Assembly (NCBI RefSeq): GCF_026153515.1
Contig: NZ_CP110644.1
Span: forward strand, 3,811,501-3,875,500
Length of the DNA: 64,000 nt
From: Pseudomonas sp. KU26590
GTDB taxonomy: Bacteria > Pseudomonadota > Gammaproteobacteria > Pseudomonadales > Pseudomonadaceae
Reading direction: 5' to 3'
Each line of letters opens with the position of its first letter. Position 1 is the first letter of the stretch. A program made the translations under genes and the position numbers. The notes below the pieces were generated by a model, which saw only the letters and a program-made list of their open reading frames with translations, was not told the DNA's origin and did no database searches. Positions 1 through 8,667 of the stretch are shown here, piece after piece.

Positions 1-6
1 GATCAA

Positions 7-270
7 TCAAACCTGCAGCGCATCTATCGCCACCTCAATAGCCAAAGCCGCTTGTCCCGCGTAAGCAGGATCGAACGATAAGTCTTCAGGCATCGCCTCG
101 ATGGCTGCCTCGCTGAACTCATCTACATCCAGCCCAGTTTTCCAAGCCGCGAGCAGCACAGAGCGCAGGGCCAGCTTAAGCATGTAAACACTGTCTTCAA
201 TCATCGCCGAAGCCCTTCTTGTTTTCCTAATGCTCTCATTATCCCGCACGCCTCCAGACGAGGTAAACAT
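7..270 (-). CDS. small hypothetical protein, prophage region
   Basis: An 87-residue protein of unknown function. I chose the ATG at 270 because AGGTGG sits just upstream on the minus strand; an in-frame ATG at 321 has no clear ribosome-binding site. The sequence looks mostly helical, with an acidic C-terminal half and no membrane segment or recognised motif. It is divergent from the adjacent methyltransferase gene. It may belong to the group of short Pseudomonas-specific proteins common in accessory regions, but I cannot assign a family. Confidence 0.5.
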   Translation of the reverse strand: MFTSSGGVRDNESIRKTRRASAMIEDSVYMLKLALRSVLLAAWKTGLDVDEFSEAAIEAMPEDLSFDPAYAGQAALAIEVAIDALQV

Positions 271-332
271 GGCCACCTGTTCAAAGGGCTGGTTCGGATG
301 TAGTCCATTTCCCAACCGCATGGAGTCGAACC

Positions 333-1451
333 ATGAGCCAGCAGCATCAGATTCTGGTCGGCGACTGCATCGATATGATGCGGACGCTGCCGGACAAGTC
401 AGTTCACACCTGCGTTACCAGCCCGCCCTACTTCGGCTTGCGAGATTACGGCGTCGAGGGTCAGATCGGCCTGGAAGAAACGCCCGCCGAGTTCATCGCG
501 CGACTGGTGGCGGTGTTCCGTGAAGTGCGCAGAGTGCTACGCGACGACGGCACGGCATGGGTGAATATGGGTGATAGCTACGCTGGCAGCTGGGGAGCAC
601 AAGGCAGGCCTCAAGGTGAAGGACAGATGTCCGGCCGCAGCGTGGCGTCTGCGCGACAGATCAACGAACACCCGCGATTCAAGTCGGGCACCGGCGTGCG
701 CGGCCGTGAGATGGGGATGAAGTCAAAGGACCTGATGGGTATGCCTTGGCGCCTCGCCTTCGCGCTACAGGACGATGGCTGGTATCTGAGGCAGGACATC
801 ATCTGGAACAAACCGAACCCGATGCCTGAGAGCGTTCGCGACCGGTGCACCAAGTCGCACGAATACGTCTTCCTGCTGACCAAAACGAAGAAGTACTACT
901 TCGACCAGGCGGCCATCCTCGAACCCTGCTCCCCGAACACCCACGCTCGACTGTCTCAAAACGTCCAGGCGCAGATCGGCAGCGAGCGGGCCAACGGCGG
1001 CACGAAGAGCAACGGCAACATGAAGGCGACGGCCCGAAAGAACAAAGGCGTGGGCTGGGGCCATGGCACCGATGCCGACGAGCGCCGGCGCGGTAGGGTC
1101 AAGGACAATGAGTCGATGAACTCGGCCCTCGCGATCATGCCGACAGAGCGAAACAAGCGCTCCGTATGGACGGTGGCCACACACAGTTTCAAGGGTGCCC
1201 ACTTCGCCACCTTCCCGCCCGACCTGATACGACCTTGCATTCTGGCCGGTGCGCCGCGAGGCGGCATCGTGCTGGACCCGTTCGGCGGCGCCGGTACCAC
1301 GTCGCTGGTTTCGATGCAGGAGGGTCGACGTTCGATCATCTGCGAGCTGAACCCTGATTACGCAGCCATGGCGCGGGCTCGTATCGATGCTGCCTGGCTG
1401 AACGGCGCGGCGCAGATGGATGTATTTCGCGATGCCACACCTGTCGCCTGA
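333..1451 (+). CDS. beta-class DNA methyltransferase (N4-cytosine or N6-adenine), prophage-borne
   Basis: Site-specific DNA methyltransferase of 372 residues. The catalytic motif TSPPYFGLR is near residues 29-37 and the SAM-binding motif DPFGGAGTT near 315-323. Catalytic-before-SAM order defines the beta class, and TSPPY favours N4-cytosine without excluding N6-adenine. The middle, roughly residues 85-290, is the probable target-recognition part. A GGAG lies 7 bases before the ATG. There is no cognate endonuclease next to it, so it looks like an orphan phage methylase that protects phage DNA against host restriction. A cytosine-5 methylase follows 0.8 kb downstream. Confidence 0.88.
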   Translation: MSQQHQILVGDCIDMMRTLPDKSVHTCVTSPPYFGLRDYGVEGQIGLEETPAEFIARLVAVFREVRRVLRDDGTAWVNMGDSYAGSWGAQGRPQGEGQMSGRSVASARQINEHPRFKSGTGVRGREMGMKSKDLMGMPWRLAFALQDDGWYLRQDIIWNKPNPMPESVRDRCTKSHEYVFLLTKTKKYYFDQAAILEPCSPNTHARLSQNVQAQIGSERANGGTKSNGNMKATARKNKGVGWGHGTDADERRRGRVKDNESMNSALAIMPTERNKRSVWTVATHSFKGAHFATFPPDLIRPCILAGAPRGGIVLDPFGGAGTTSLVSMQEGRRSIICELNPDYAAMARARIDAAWLNGAAQMDVFRDATPVA

Positions 1452-1468
1452 CAGGCTTGCTGCTCTCA

Positions 1469-2191
1469 TCACTGATCATCGGGAGCAAGTAGTTTCTTGA
1501 CTTCGTCCAATCCTTTGAAGGTGTCTTTCGCACGCGCAGGGATTATGTAAGTCCCGATCAAGATATGCTCGACGACTTCAAGCGCTAGCATTAGTTGGTC
1601 TTTAGTATGGCGTTTAGCAGCGTGCGCGGAAAGATTCCCTAGAAGCCTAATCTTGTGAAGCGTTTCGACGCCTTCTTTAGTAACTAAAGAACGGGCGTGG
1701 AGGTCATCAATTTTCTTAGCTAAATTTCGACCCTTGGCCTCTACATCCGAACAGATTGACTCAAGCAAGGACCTAATTGCTATGCCACCAATGATAAATA
1801 GTTCGTTTTCGATTGCGGTTCGGGCCTCCTTATAGACCTCACCGATTGACCATGGCAAAAGCCAGTGGTCGATGACTTTAGATCCAAGAGCGCGACCTGG
1901 ATAGAAAGCAACGGTCTCAACATAGTAGGGCTGACCGGTTTTGTAGTTGTAATCAAGAGATTCGGAATTAGTAGAACATTTTCGAAATGAAACTTCTTCA
2001 CAGCCTAGACATTGGATTATCTCGTTGGACTCTGCCCAATCGATATGGTGTCCGCCATAATATTGAGCTCCGCGCTCTGTATACCGCGAGACAGTTTGGT
2101 GTTTTGTTTCAAGTCCGCATTTTCTACACGGATAGTTGTGCGCAAGAAGCTTATCTGTCTGTAGCTCAAATTCCTTAGTTACATCGCTCAT
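1469..2191 (-). CDS. DUF4145-domain protein, possible cargo (moron) gene
   Basis: A 240-residue protein. Near the N-terminus is a zinc-ribbon-like set of cysteines (CRKC, then CLGC about 40 residues on). The rest carries the DUF4145 pattern: Y-x-EA-R-x-A-I-E, a central R-S-L-L-E-S-I helix, and a late LGNLSAHA segment. The start at 2191 has GGAG upstream; an in-frame start at 2275 would run into the next gene. It lies between two methyltransferase genes, on the opposite strand, and is visibly AT-richer than both, which suggests late insertion. DUF4145 occurs in some restriction-related proteins. Function unknown; defence is inference. Confidence 0.75.
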   Translation of the reverse strand: MSDVTKEFELQTDKLLAHNYPCRKCGLETKHQTVSRYTERGAQYYGGHHIDWAESNEIIQCLGCEEVSFRKCSTNSESLDYNYKTGQPYYVETVAFYPGRALGSKVIDHWLLPWSIGEVYKEARTAIENELFIIGGIAIRSLLESICSDVEAKGRNLAKKIDDLHARSLVTKEGVETLHKIRLLGNLSAHAAKRHTKDQLMLALEVVEHILIGTYIIPARAKDTFKGLDEVKKLLAPDDQ

Positions 2192-2265
2192 CTGATGCTC
2201 CGACCAGTTTTTACAGAGCATTAGTACCCCACTTCCATGAATCACGCCACTGGCGAGGATCCCGC

Positions 2266-4455
2266 ATGTCTGCACATCAGAAGAAACACCCCTTCGATTT
2301 CAAAACCCAGTACGGCCTAGGCTTCGACCCGCAAGACGATGAGATCGTCGTGGACTTATTCTGCGGCGGTGGCGGCGCCGGTACCGGGCTGGAAATGGGC
2401 CTCGGTCGGAAGGTCAGCGTGGCGAAGAACCACAGCGCTAAAGCGATCAGCATGCACACCATCAACCACCCGGGCGCCAAGCACTTCACCACAGACGTGT
2501 TCGATGGTGATCCGGACGCCGAATGCGGCGGCAAGGCGGTTGGCTGGTTCCACATGTCGCCGGACTGCACCCATCACAGCCAAGCCGCCGGCGGACAGCC
2601 GCGCAAGCGCGAGATCCGCAATCTGTCGTGGATCGGTCTGAAGTGGGCAGGCAAGAAGAGGCCTCGAGTCATCAGCCTGGAAAACGTGAAGCAGATCCTG
2701 CAATGGGGCCCGCTGATCGCCAAGCGCGACAAGGTGACCGGCCGCATCATCAAGCTGGTGCCAGGCGTCAACACAAAGGGCAAAAAAGTGATGGTGCAGG
2801 TGGTCGCCGCGCCCGGCGAGATCGTTCCTGTCGGCGAGCAGTTCCTCGTCCCAAACCCCAAGCGCAAAGGCAGCACCTGGCAACGTTTCGTGGAGCTGCT
2901 GGAGCAGCACGGTTACGTGGTCGAATCGCGAGTGATCAAGGCGTGCGACTTCGGCGCGCCCACCAGCCGGGAACGCCTGTTCATGATCGCTCGCTGCGAC
3001 GGACAGCCAATCATGTGGCCGGAGCCAACCCACGCGAAGAAGCCCGGCAAAGGCCAGCTGAAGTACCGCACCGCCGCCGAGTGCATCGACTTCAGCGATT
3101 TGGGCAAGAGCATTTTCGGCCGCAAGGATGAGCTGGCCGACGCCACCAAACGCCGAATCGCCAAGGGCATGAGGAAGTTCGTCATCGACCACCCCGCGCC
3201 GTTCATTGTGCCGATCGCGAACTGGTCGACTGAGACGGTGCAGTCGCTGAACGAGCCGCTGCGCACCGTGACGTCTTACCCGAAAGGCGGGGCGTTCTCG
3301 GTGGTGAGCCCAATCATCGCACCGGCCACGCATCAGGGCAGCGACCGTATCAACGATCCACTTGACCCGCTGCCGACGGTGACCTGCGCCAACCGCGGCG
3401 AACTGACATTGATCAGTCCTACGCTGGTTCAGACCGGCTACGGGGAGCGCGCGGGCCAGCAACCGCGCGTGCCGGGACTGGATCATCCGCTGGGGACTGT
3501 CGTCGCTGGAGGCGTAAAGCACGCGCTCGCCGCTGCGCACCTGGTGAAGTTCAGGTTTAACGACGAAGGCAAAGCGTTGGACGAGCCGCTGCCGACCATC
3601 ACCAGCGGCGGCAACTATCAGCGCCCGGCCGGCGCGGCGCACGCCATGGGCATCGCCACCGCGTTCATGACGCAGATGAACGGTGGCTTCAACACCACCG
3701 TAGCGAAAAGCCTCGAGGATCCGGTAACCACCGTCACGAATACCGGCGGCCAGCAACAGCTGGTGACGGCAACGCTGGTCACCAACACGACCGGCCACGC
3801 CCCGTCAGATATCGAAGGACCGGTACCGACGCTCACGACCGGGCAACACCAGATGCTCGCCACGGCGCATCTTCTGCATCTGCGCGGCAACTGCGACGCC
3901 CGCGCAGCTGCCGATCCACTCCACACGGTCAGCGCCGGCGGGACACACCACGGACTCGTCACCGCTTTCATGGAGCGTCAGTTTGGCGCCAGTGTTGGCC
4001 AGCACCTGGATGAACCCGCACCGACCATCACGGCCGGCGGCGGAGGCAAGAGTTCGCTGGTCAGCTTTGAGTTGTCGCCGGAGCACGAAGAAGGAGCGTT
4101 GCGTGTTGCCGCCTTCCTTATCAGTTACTACGGCACGGAGAACATGAGCGGCTGCGACCAGCCCGCTCCGACGATCACCACAAAGGATCGTCTCGGCCTG
4201 GTCACCGTCATGGTCAAGGGCACGCACTACGTGATCGTCGACATCCGACTGCGGATGCTGCAACCGGCCGAGTTGTACCGCGCGCAGGGCTTTCCAGCGG
4301 ACTACATCATCACCCACGGCGCAGACGGCAAGCCGTTCACGAAGACGGAGCAGGTCCATATGTGCGGCAACAGCGTAAGCCCTCCACCGATGGCTGCCTT
4401 AGCGCGGGCCAACGATCCATGGTCGGCCCTGACAAAGCGTCATTTGGCTACGTAA
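2266..4455 (+). CDS. DNA cytosine-5 methyltransferase with repeat-rich recognition region
   Basis: Large (729-residue) C5-cytosine methyltransferase. Motif I DLFCGGGGAGTG is at residues 30-41, motif VI ENV at 140-142, motif VIII FGAPTSRER near 229-237, and motif X GNSVSPP at 701-707. Motif IV is unusual: the usual PPCQ-x-FS is replaced by SPDCTHHS, with the presumed nucleophile Cys101. Residues 328-640, where the target-recognition domain belongs, hold about nine degenerate copies of a LDEPLPTIT(S/A)GG-like unit spaced 32-49 residues apart. No partner nuclease is visible, so it is probably an anti-restriction or epigenetic phage enzyme. Confidence 0.9.
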   Translation: MSAHQKKHPFDFKTQYGLGFDPQDDEIVVDLFCGGGGAGTGLEMGLGRKVSVAKNHSAKAISMHTINHPGAKHFTTDVFDGDPDAECGGKAVGWFHMSPDCTHHSQAAGGQPRKREIRNLSWIGLKWAGKKRPRVISLENVKQILQWGPLIAKRDKVTGRIIKLVPGVNTKGKKVMVQVVAAPGEIVPVGEQFLVPNPKRKGSTWQRFVELLEQHGYVVESRVIKACDFGAPTSRERLFMIARCDGQPIMWPEPTHAKKPGKGQLKYRTAAECIDFSDLGKSIFGRKDELADATKRRIAKGMRKFVIDHPAPFIVPIANWSTETVQSLNEPLRTVTSYPKGGAFSVVSPIIAPATHQGSDRINDPLDPLPTVTCANRGELTLISPTLVQTGYGERAGQQPRVPGLDHPLGTVVAGGVKHALAAAHLVKFRFNDEGKALDEPLPTITSGGNYQRPAGAAHAMGIATAFMTQMNGGFNTTVAKSLEDPVTTVTNTGGQQQLVTATLVTNTTGHAPSDIEGPVPTLTTGQHQMLATAHLLHLRGNCDARAAADPLHTVSAGGTHHGLVTAFMERQFGASVGQHLDEPAPTITAGGGGKSSLVSFELSPEHEEGALRVAAFLISYYGTENMSGCDQPAPTITTKDRLGLVTVMVKGTHYVIVDIRLRMLQPAELYRAQGFPADYIITHGADGKPFTKTEQVHMCGNSVSPPPMAALARANDPWSALTKRHLAT

Positions 4456-4462
4456 GTCTGCA

Positions 4463-5590
4463 TCATTTTTTTAGTCGTTCAATGAGCCCTGATATCTGCT
4501 CTATGCCGTCAAACGTGGATGGTATACCGGTCTCGTCAGTGACAATGCTGCTAAAAACAACCTGTTCAAATCTGGTGAGAATCTCTTTATCATCATCTTT
4601 CTTTGCCTCTTTTGCGAACTTGGTATACCCCTCAATGAATTGACACAGAGTAACCCTTAAGTCCAGCTGAAGAAGTTGCGCTTTGACTGATCTAAAATTC
4701 TGGAGGGTAACTCTAAAAAAATAGATCAACATAAGCTCAAGAGCGACCACGGCAATTCCGCTAGCTATTTCTTTAGCTGGATCAGCTGATACAGGCAACC
4801 AATTGAGTATCTTTGTTATGGGCAAAGCGACTAGCACAACACCTAAGCTACGGACAAATAGAAGACTCCACTTACGCTCCTCATCTTTCACATCCCTTAG
4901 CTGCTGAAAACCTCTAACTAAACCCAGGAAGTTGAGTTGAGAAGTGTAACCTTCTAGATTTTTGGCTAGAGTATCAGCCCTGCCCTCTCGATCATTTAGT
5001 TCACGCTCGTAAATTTCAGTGGTGACCTTAGCAGAAACAATCGCGGCCGGCAGTTCGCTCAAGGCCTGCATGTGGGGATGAGCAATGTACTCCCTCATTA
5101 TGTAAATTGGCATATGATATTGCGCAAATTTGATCTGAAATGACGATTCGGAGTAGCTGGAAAGATCGACTAATAGCAGTCGATTCCAAGCTATAGAGAG
5201 GGAATCGTGCAAGCCTGATCTAGCTTTGATTTCGAATTCGGTAATGAATCGGTAGCAGCTCGATAAAAGCTGAGACATCAGCGCCTTGTCGTACTTGAAG
5301 TACTGTTGGACGTCAGACTTAAATCGCTCACCGATGTGGATTATATTAAATGAACACGCTGCATTAAATGCGTCAGGCTGAGCCTTCATAGCAACTAATG
5401 CCTGAGCAACGAACTGCATAACTATACCCTGCTCGGAATCATTCCCAACGTTAAGGGTTTCAATGTCTGCGAATATCAACCCGCTGGTTCTAGCTAAAGC
5501 AGTGCGAAGTGCGTCATTGTCAAAAAATACAGGGCTAGACATCGCGTCTACGTTATCTACTACAGGTTCAGTCATAAGTTGCTCATCCAT
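4463..5590 (-). CDS. two-helix membrane protein of unknown function, prophage cargo
   Basis: A 375-residue protein. About 240 N-terminal residues look soluble and helical and have no motif I recognise. Two hydrophobic segments follow, near residues 245-265 (around FVRSLGVVLVALPI) and 275-297 (around IAVVALELMLIYFF), then a charged cytoplasmic tail. The gene points against the phage genes on both sides and is clearly AT-richer than they are, so it looks like a separately acquired cargo gene. A soluble domain tethered to a two-helix anchor is a layout seen in some phage-defence effectors, but no sequence motif supports that here. Confidence 0.7.
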   Translation of the reverse strand: MDEQLMTEPVVDNVDAMSSPVFFDNDALRTALARTSGLIFADIETLNVGNDSEQGIVMQFVAQALVAMKAQPDAFNAACSFNIIHIGERFKSDVQQYFKYDKALMSQLLSSCYRFITEFEIKARSGLHDSLSIAWNRLLLVDLSSYSESSFQIKFAQYHMPIYIMREYIAHPHMQALSELPAAIVSAKVTTEIYERELNDREGRADTLAKNLEGYTSQLNFLGLVRGFQQLRDVKDEERKWSLLFVRSLGVVLVALPITKILNWLPVSADPAKEIASGIAVVALELMLIYFFRVTLQNFRSVKAQLLQLDLRVTLCQFIEGYTKFAKEAKKDDDKEILTRFEQVVFSSIVTDETGIPSTFDGIEQISGLIERLKK

Positions 5591-5794
5591 CCAAGGAGTA
5601 TTGCAGGCAACAAATAAGCTCTGGATGTTACCTGCATATCAATAGCTAGTTAACGATTGGGCTAGCCGGCTATCACCAAACATAGAAAACATCATAGCTG
5701 CGGTCTGAGGGCAAATACTAGAAATCGAGCCCGCTGGTCATCTCAGCACGGCTGTCATTCAAGCAAGCGGCATCGTCTCGCCGCAGGAGGGGTT

Positions 5795-6265
5795 ATGAGC
5801 AATCAATCAAAGCGTTTGAGCAATTGCGCTGCAGAGCGCTTGGCAGTCTGCCGTGAGGATGTTGCGCCGGCAGGTGATGGCGTCGACTTCGGTATCGATT
5901 GCAGATCGGTTCGCGTGTCGCAGGAGGCCTATTCGATCTTTATTGCCAGGGAGCAGATGGGCAAGGATCGCGTAGCCGCCCTACAGCAGCGCCTGAACAT
6001 CGCCGATCAGAAGATCAATGATCTTGAACATGCTCGCGGCCAGCGCTTGGAGGTCAACCCGATTTCACTCCGAGCATTGCTTATCGCAGTGACTGGGGCA
6101 CCGCACGAAATCCGCGAGATTCAAGCTTGCCTCGGGATCCCCGACAATCCAATTGATCAGCTGCTGCGCGAATACAACGACTGGGTATACGCGCCAGCCG
6201 CGAAGCTCGATTCCAGCATGACCGGCATCGTGCACACCCCTCCGGTGGAGTACGACGAGCCATGA
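5795..6265 (+). CDS. hypothetical phage protein
   Basis: A 156-residue protein with no recognised domain. Residues 50-85 (EQMGKDRVAALQQRLNIADQ and onwards) look like a short coiled coil. A near-perfect AGGAGG precedes the ATG. It is the first gene of a tightly packed plus-strand run (5795-8118) in which stop and start codons overlap, typical of the early region of a temperate phage. It overlaps the next gene by four bases. Confidence 0.65.
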   Translation: MSNQSKRLSNCAAERLAVCREDVAPAGDGVDFGIDCRSVRVSQEAYSIFIAREQMGKDRVAALQQRLNIADQKINDLEHARGQRLEVNPISLRALLIAVTGAPHEIREIQACLGIPDNPIDQLLREYNDWVYAPAAKLDSSMTGIVHTPPVEYDEP

Positions 6266-6699
6266 CCAATAAAGTCGAACTGGTTAGCGTGCCGCGTGAG
6301 CTGCTGGAAAACATCAGTGCGTGGCTTGAGCGAGCGAACCAAAATTCAGATGCAGATATTGACGAGTGCCTAAAGGTACGCGCCTTACTTTCCGCCCCTG
6401 CCGAGGATTTCCGCGCAGTGGTGGAGGAGCCGGTTCCGTTCGGATACTGGCGAGTCCCTTTTGATCTACCTCTTCAGGGTTCTTTTCTGCTTTGGGAAAG
6501 TAAAGGTCCATGGGGTAACTCCAACACACATATTGCCACTGCGATTGAGGCTGGCTTTAAAATCACGAAGCTCTACCGCCGCCCGCATCGCCCGGTCGTG
6601 TTGCCGAGGCGCAGACCAAAGACTGAACTCGGCATCTACAGCCTGGAGGATGAAGGTTACAACGCCTGCCTCGACGATATCGCCAGACTCAACAAGTAA
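6262..6699 (+). CDS. hypothetical phage protein
   Basis: A 145-residue protein starting at an ATGA overlap with the preceding gene, which indicates translational coupling. The N-terminal segment VPRELLENISAWLERA is helical; the middle holds a FGYWRVP stretch and a basic LYRRPHRP segment. Similar small proteins of unknown role are common beside integrases in Pseudomonas prophages. No function can be assigned. Confidence 0.65.
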   Translation: MTNKVELVSVPRELLENISAWLERANQNSDADIDECLKVRALLSAPAEDFRAVVEEPVPFGYWRVPFDLPLQGSFLLWESKGPWGNSNTHIATAIEAGFKITKLYRRPHRPVVLPRRRPKTELGIYSLEDEGYNACLDDIARLNK

Positions 6700-6764
6700 C
6701 CCCGCCGCTCGTTTGGCCCCACCCCTATCCCTATTGCCTGCTGCGTATGCGGCGAGGAAAAGTC

Positions 6765-7151
6765 ATGCTCACAGAAAATGAACTTGAGGATCTGCACGCG
6801 GAAGTCATCCGGCTTTCAGGCCGCCACTGCTCAGCCGGCCTGATTGAGGCAGCACCCGTGATCCGCGACGAGAACGGATTTTTCCAGCACCCCGATCTGC
6901 CGGACTTCGATGAGGGCGACGGCGACAAGTGCAAAGCGTGGATTGCCGAGCAGGAACTGGAAGTTGCGATGGTTAGCCTGGAATACCACAGCGACGAAGC
7001 GATAGCCGAGCGGTACTTCGAGGCCGGCGACCCGGACTGCAGCTACTGGGAGCCGGACCGTCCAGAAGGTGACGGTTGGTTCTGCTTGGCGATCCATGAC
7101 ACTGACGACGGCCCCGTCTGCTGGTGGGCGCTCCCGGTGGTGACGCCATGA
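6765..7151 (+). CDS. hypothetical phage protein
   Basis: A 128-residue acidic protein. I prefer the ATG at 6765, which has GAGGAA 6 bases upstream, over the in-frame ATG at 6747. It is rich in Asp and Glu (for example DFDEGDGDK) and in Trp near the C-terminus. It overlaps the next gene by four bases, so it belongs to the same coupled run of phage genes. No domain recognised. Confidence 0.65.
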   Translation: MLTENELEDLHAEVIRLSGRHCSAGLIEAAPVIRDENGFFQHPDLPDFDEGDGDKCKAWIAEQELEVAMVSLEYHSDEAIAERYFEAGDPDCSYWEPDRPEGDGWFCLAIHDTDDGPVCWWALPVVTP

Positions 7152-7891
7152 CCGGCGCCAAAGAACGCCCCATCCTGTTCTCGGCGCCGATGGTGCGCGC
7201 CATCCTGGAAGGCAGGAAGACAGTCACGCGACGGGCCGTTAAAGCCTGGCAACAGCCTCAGATCGAAGATGACGGCTCGTGGTTCGCAGTCGCTCAACGT
7301 CATCCAAGGTGGGGATTTGGAGTAAGCGGGGACGACGCGAAGGCGTGCGGTGCAGAACTGGCGCGCTCAGGCTGCTGCCCTTACGGCAGACCCAGCGACC
7401 GGCTGTGGGTCCGCGAGACTTTCGCCTTGCTCGGCAATGAGGACGGCTGCTGTATCGACTGGCAAGACAACTTGGTCAAAGGCGATGAGCGTGGTGCGGC
7501 TCGGATCTACCGGGCGAGCTGTCCGCCGGGCGACTACGGCCTGAACCAGATCCCAGCGAAAGCGGAATGGAAGCCAGATACCGAAGCCATGGAGTATGAC
7601 GGTGCATGGCGCCCCAGTATCCACATGCCGCGTTGGGCCAGTCGCATCTTGTTGGGGATCACGGAAGTGCGCGTCGAGCGGCTGCAGGACATCACCGGCG
7701 ACCAGGCGGAAGCAGAGGGAGTTGACGTCGCGATGTGCCAGCTCTACCTCAAAAGCTCGCCTAGCAGGTTCGAATGCAAGGAAGCCGTGATTCACGGGTT
7801 CGCTGGGCTGTGGGAATCAATCAACGGCGCCGGCGCTTGGGACGCCAACCCATGGGTCTGGGTAGTTGAGTTCGAGCGGGTGATGCCGTGA
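7148..7891 (+). CDS. phage protein with ASCH/PUA-like N-terminus
   Basis: A 247-residue protein. It begins RPILFSAPMVRAILEGRKTV-TRR, a pattern common in phage proteins related to the ASCH/PUA-like fold, which may bind RNA or modified nucleotides. Later blocks (DRLWVRETFAL; HMPRWASRILL; ERLQDITGDQAEAEG; WVWVVEFERV) are typical of the same phage family. The start at 7148 overlaps the previous stop as ATGA. The biochemical role is unknown; the fold assignment is from memory of the family. Confidence 0.7.
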   Translation: MTGAKERPILFSAPMVRAILEGRKTVTRRAVKAWQQPQIEDDGSWFAVAQRHPRWGFGVSGDDAKACGAELARSGCCPYGRPSDRLWVRETFALLGNEDGCCIDWQDNLVKGDERGAARIYRASCPPGDYGLNQIPAKAEWKPDTEAMEYDGAWRPSIHMPRWASRILLGITEVRVERLQDITGDQAEAEGVDVAMCQLYLKSSPSRFECKEAVIHGFAGLWESINGAGAWDANPWVWVVEFERVMP

Positions 7892-8118
7892 CCTGGTACA
7901 CCGAGTGCTGGCAGCGAATGGAATCGATGTATTCGCGGTGCAAGGCTGAAGGACTGGATGCTTTGGCGACGAGCAAAGTTATCGACGAGTCATACCCCTA
8001 TAGCTCGCGCAGTGGCTGGGGTTACAAGGCCTGGCTTGCAGCACGCCGCAACTTCTTTCCGAAACACAACCTTCCGCTTCGCCGGGCCAAGCGCCCCAAA
8101 CCTGACCTGTTTTCTTAA
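7888..8118 (+). CDS. small hypothetical phage protein
   Basis: A 76-residue protein starting with GTG in a GTGA overlap with the preceding stop. It is rich in aromatic and basic residues, with a basic tail (PLRRAKRPKPDLFS) that could bind nucleic acid. No family recognised. It is the last gene of the overlapping run. Confidence 0.55.
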   Translation: MTWYTECWQRMESMYSRCKAEGLDALATSKVIDESYPYSSRSGWGYKAWLAARRNFFPKHNLPLRRAKRPKPDLFS

Positions 8119-8172
8119 CCCCTTCCCCATCTATCAACATACCTGCCGATGCACGGCGGGTGAGGAATTTTC

Positions 8173-8430
8173 ATGCCCATCAAAAACATGCCCGTCATGC
8201 GCAGCGTCAACATCAAGCAGATTCCGATGCGACTGCTGCAGCCCTTCGAGAAGCAGGCGCTGCGCAATCACAGCCAGTCTTTGCAGCGGCTGGCCAAACG
8301 CGGCGGGATGAACGCCTGCGAAATCCTCTGCATCATTCAAGGCCTGAGCTGGAGCCAACTGAAGCACCACGAGGATGACGAGGCCCGCCTCATTAAGTGG
8401 GTTGCCGCACAAACACTGAACCCCGCATAG
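8173..8430 (+). CDS. small hypothetical phage protein
   Basis: An 85-residue protein with GAGG upstream of the ATG. The body is helical and moderately basic (MRLLQPFEKQALRNHSQSL) and ends in a Trp-rich segment. It sits just before the AlpA-like regulator. In Pseudomonas prophages such genes lie in the early region beside the excision control genes. No function can be assigned. Confidence 0.55.
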   Translation: MPIKNMPVMRSVNIKQIPMRLLQPFEKQALRNHSQSLQRLAKRGGMNACEILCIIQGLSWSQLKHHEDDEARLIKWVAAQTLNPA

Positions 8431-8451
8431 ATCCCAGACGGAGTAGCCAAC

Positions 8452-8667
8452 ATGAACACAGCTCAAAAAGCCGAGCCTATCGAGTACATCCGCTTGCCAG
8501 AAGTGCGGCGCATCACCGGGCTCAGCACCGCAACCATTTATCGCATGGCCGTCGGCGGGAGATTCCCCCGCCAGGCGAAGGTCGGCGAACAGGCTGTCGC
8601 CTGGATACGCTCAGAGGTCGAGCAATGGGCGGCGAGCAAGGCTGAGGCGCGCAAGCACGTGCCTTAA
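8452..8667 (+). CDS. AlpA-family phage transcriptional regulator / excisionase
   Basis: A 71-residue winged-helix DNA-binding protein. The AlpA pattern is clear: YIRLPEVRRITGLSTATIYR, then GGRFPRQAKVGEQAVAW and a terminal EVEQWAASK helix. AlpA proteins control integrase expression or act as directionality factors during excision. The 3' end overlaps the convergent integrase gene by a few bases, a usual int/xis arrangement. Confidence 0.85.
   Translation: MNTAQKAEPIEYIRLPEVRRITGLSTATIYRMAVGGRFPRQAKVGEQAVAWIRSEVEQWAASKAEARKHVP

Noticed and set aside
2356-3798. 480-codon minus-strand ORF
   Set aside because: Shadow of the cytosine methyltransferase gene, whose catalytic motifs are in the plus frame.
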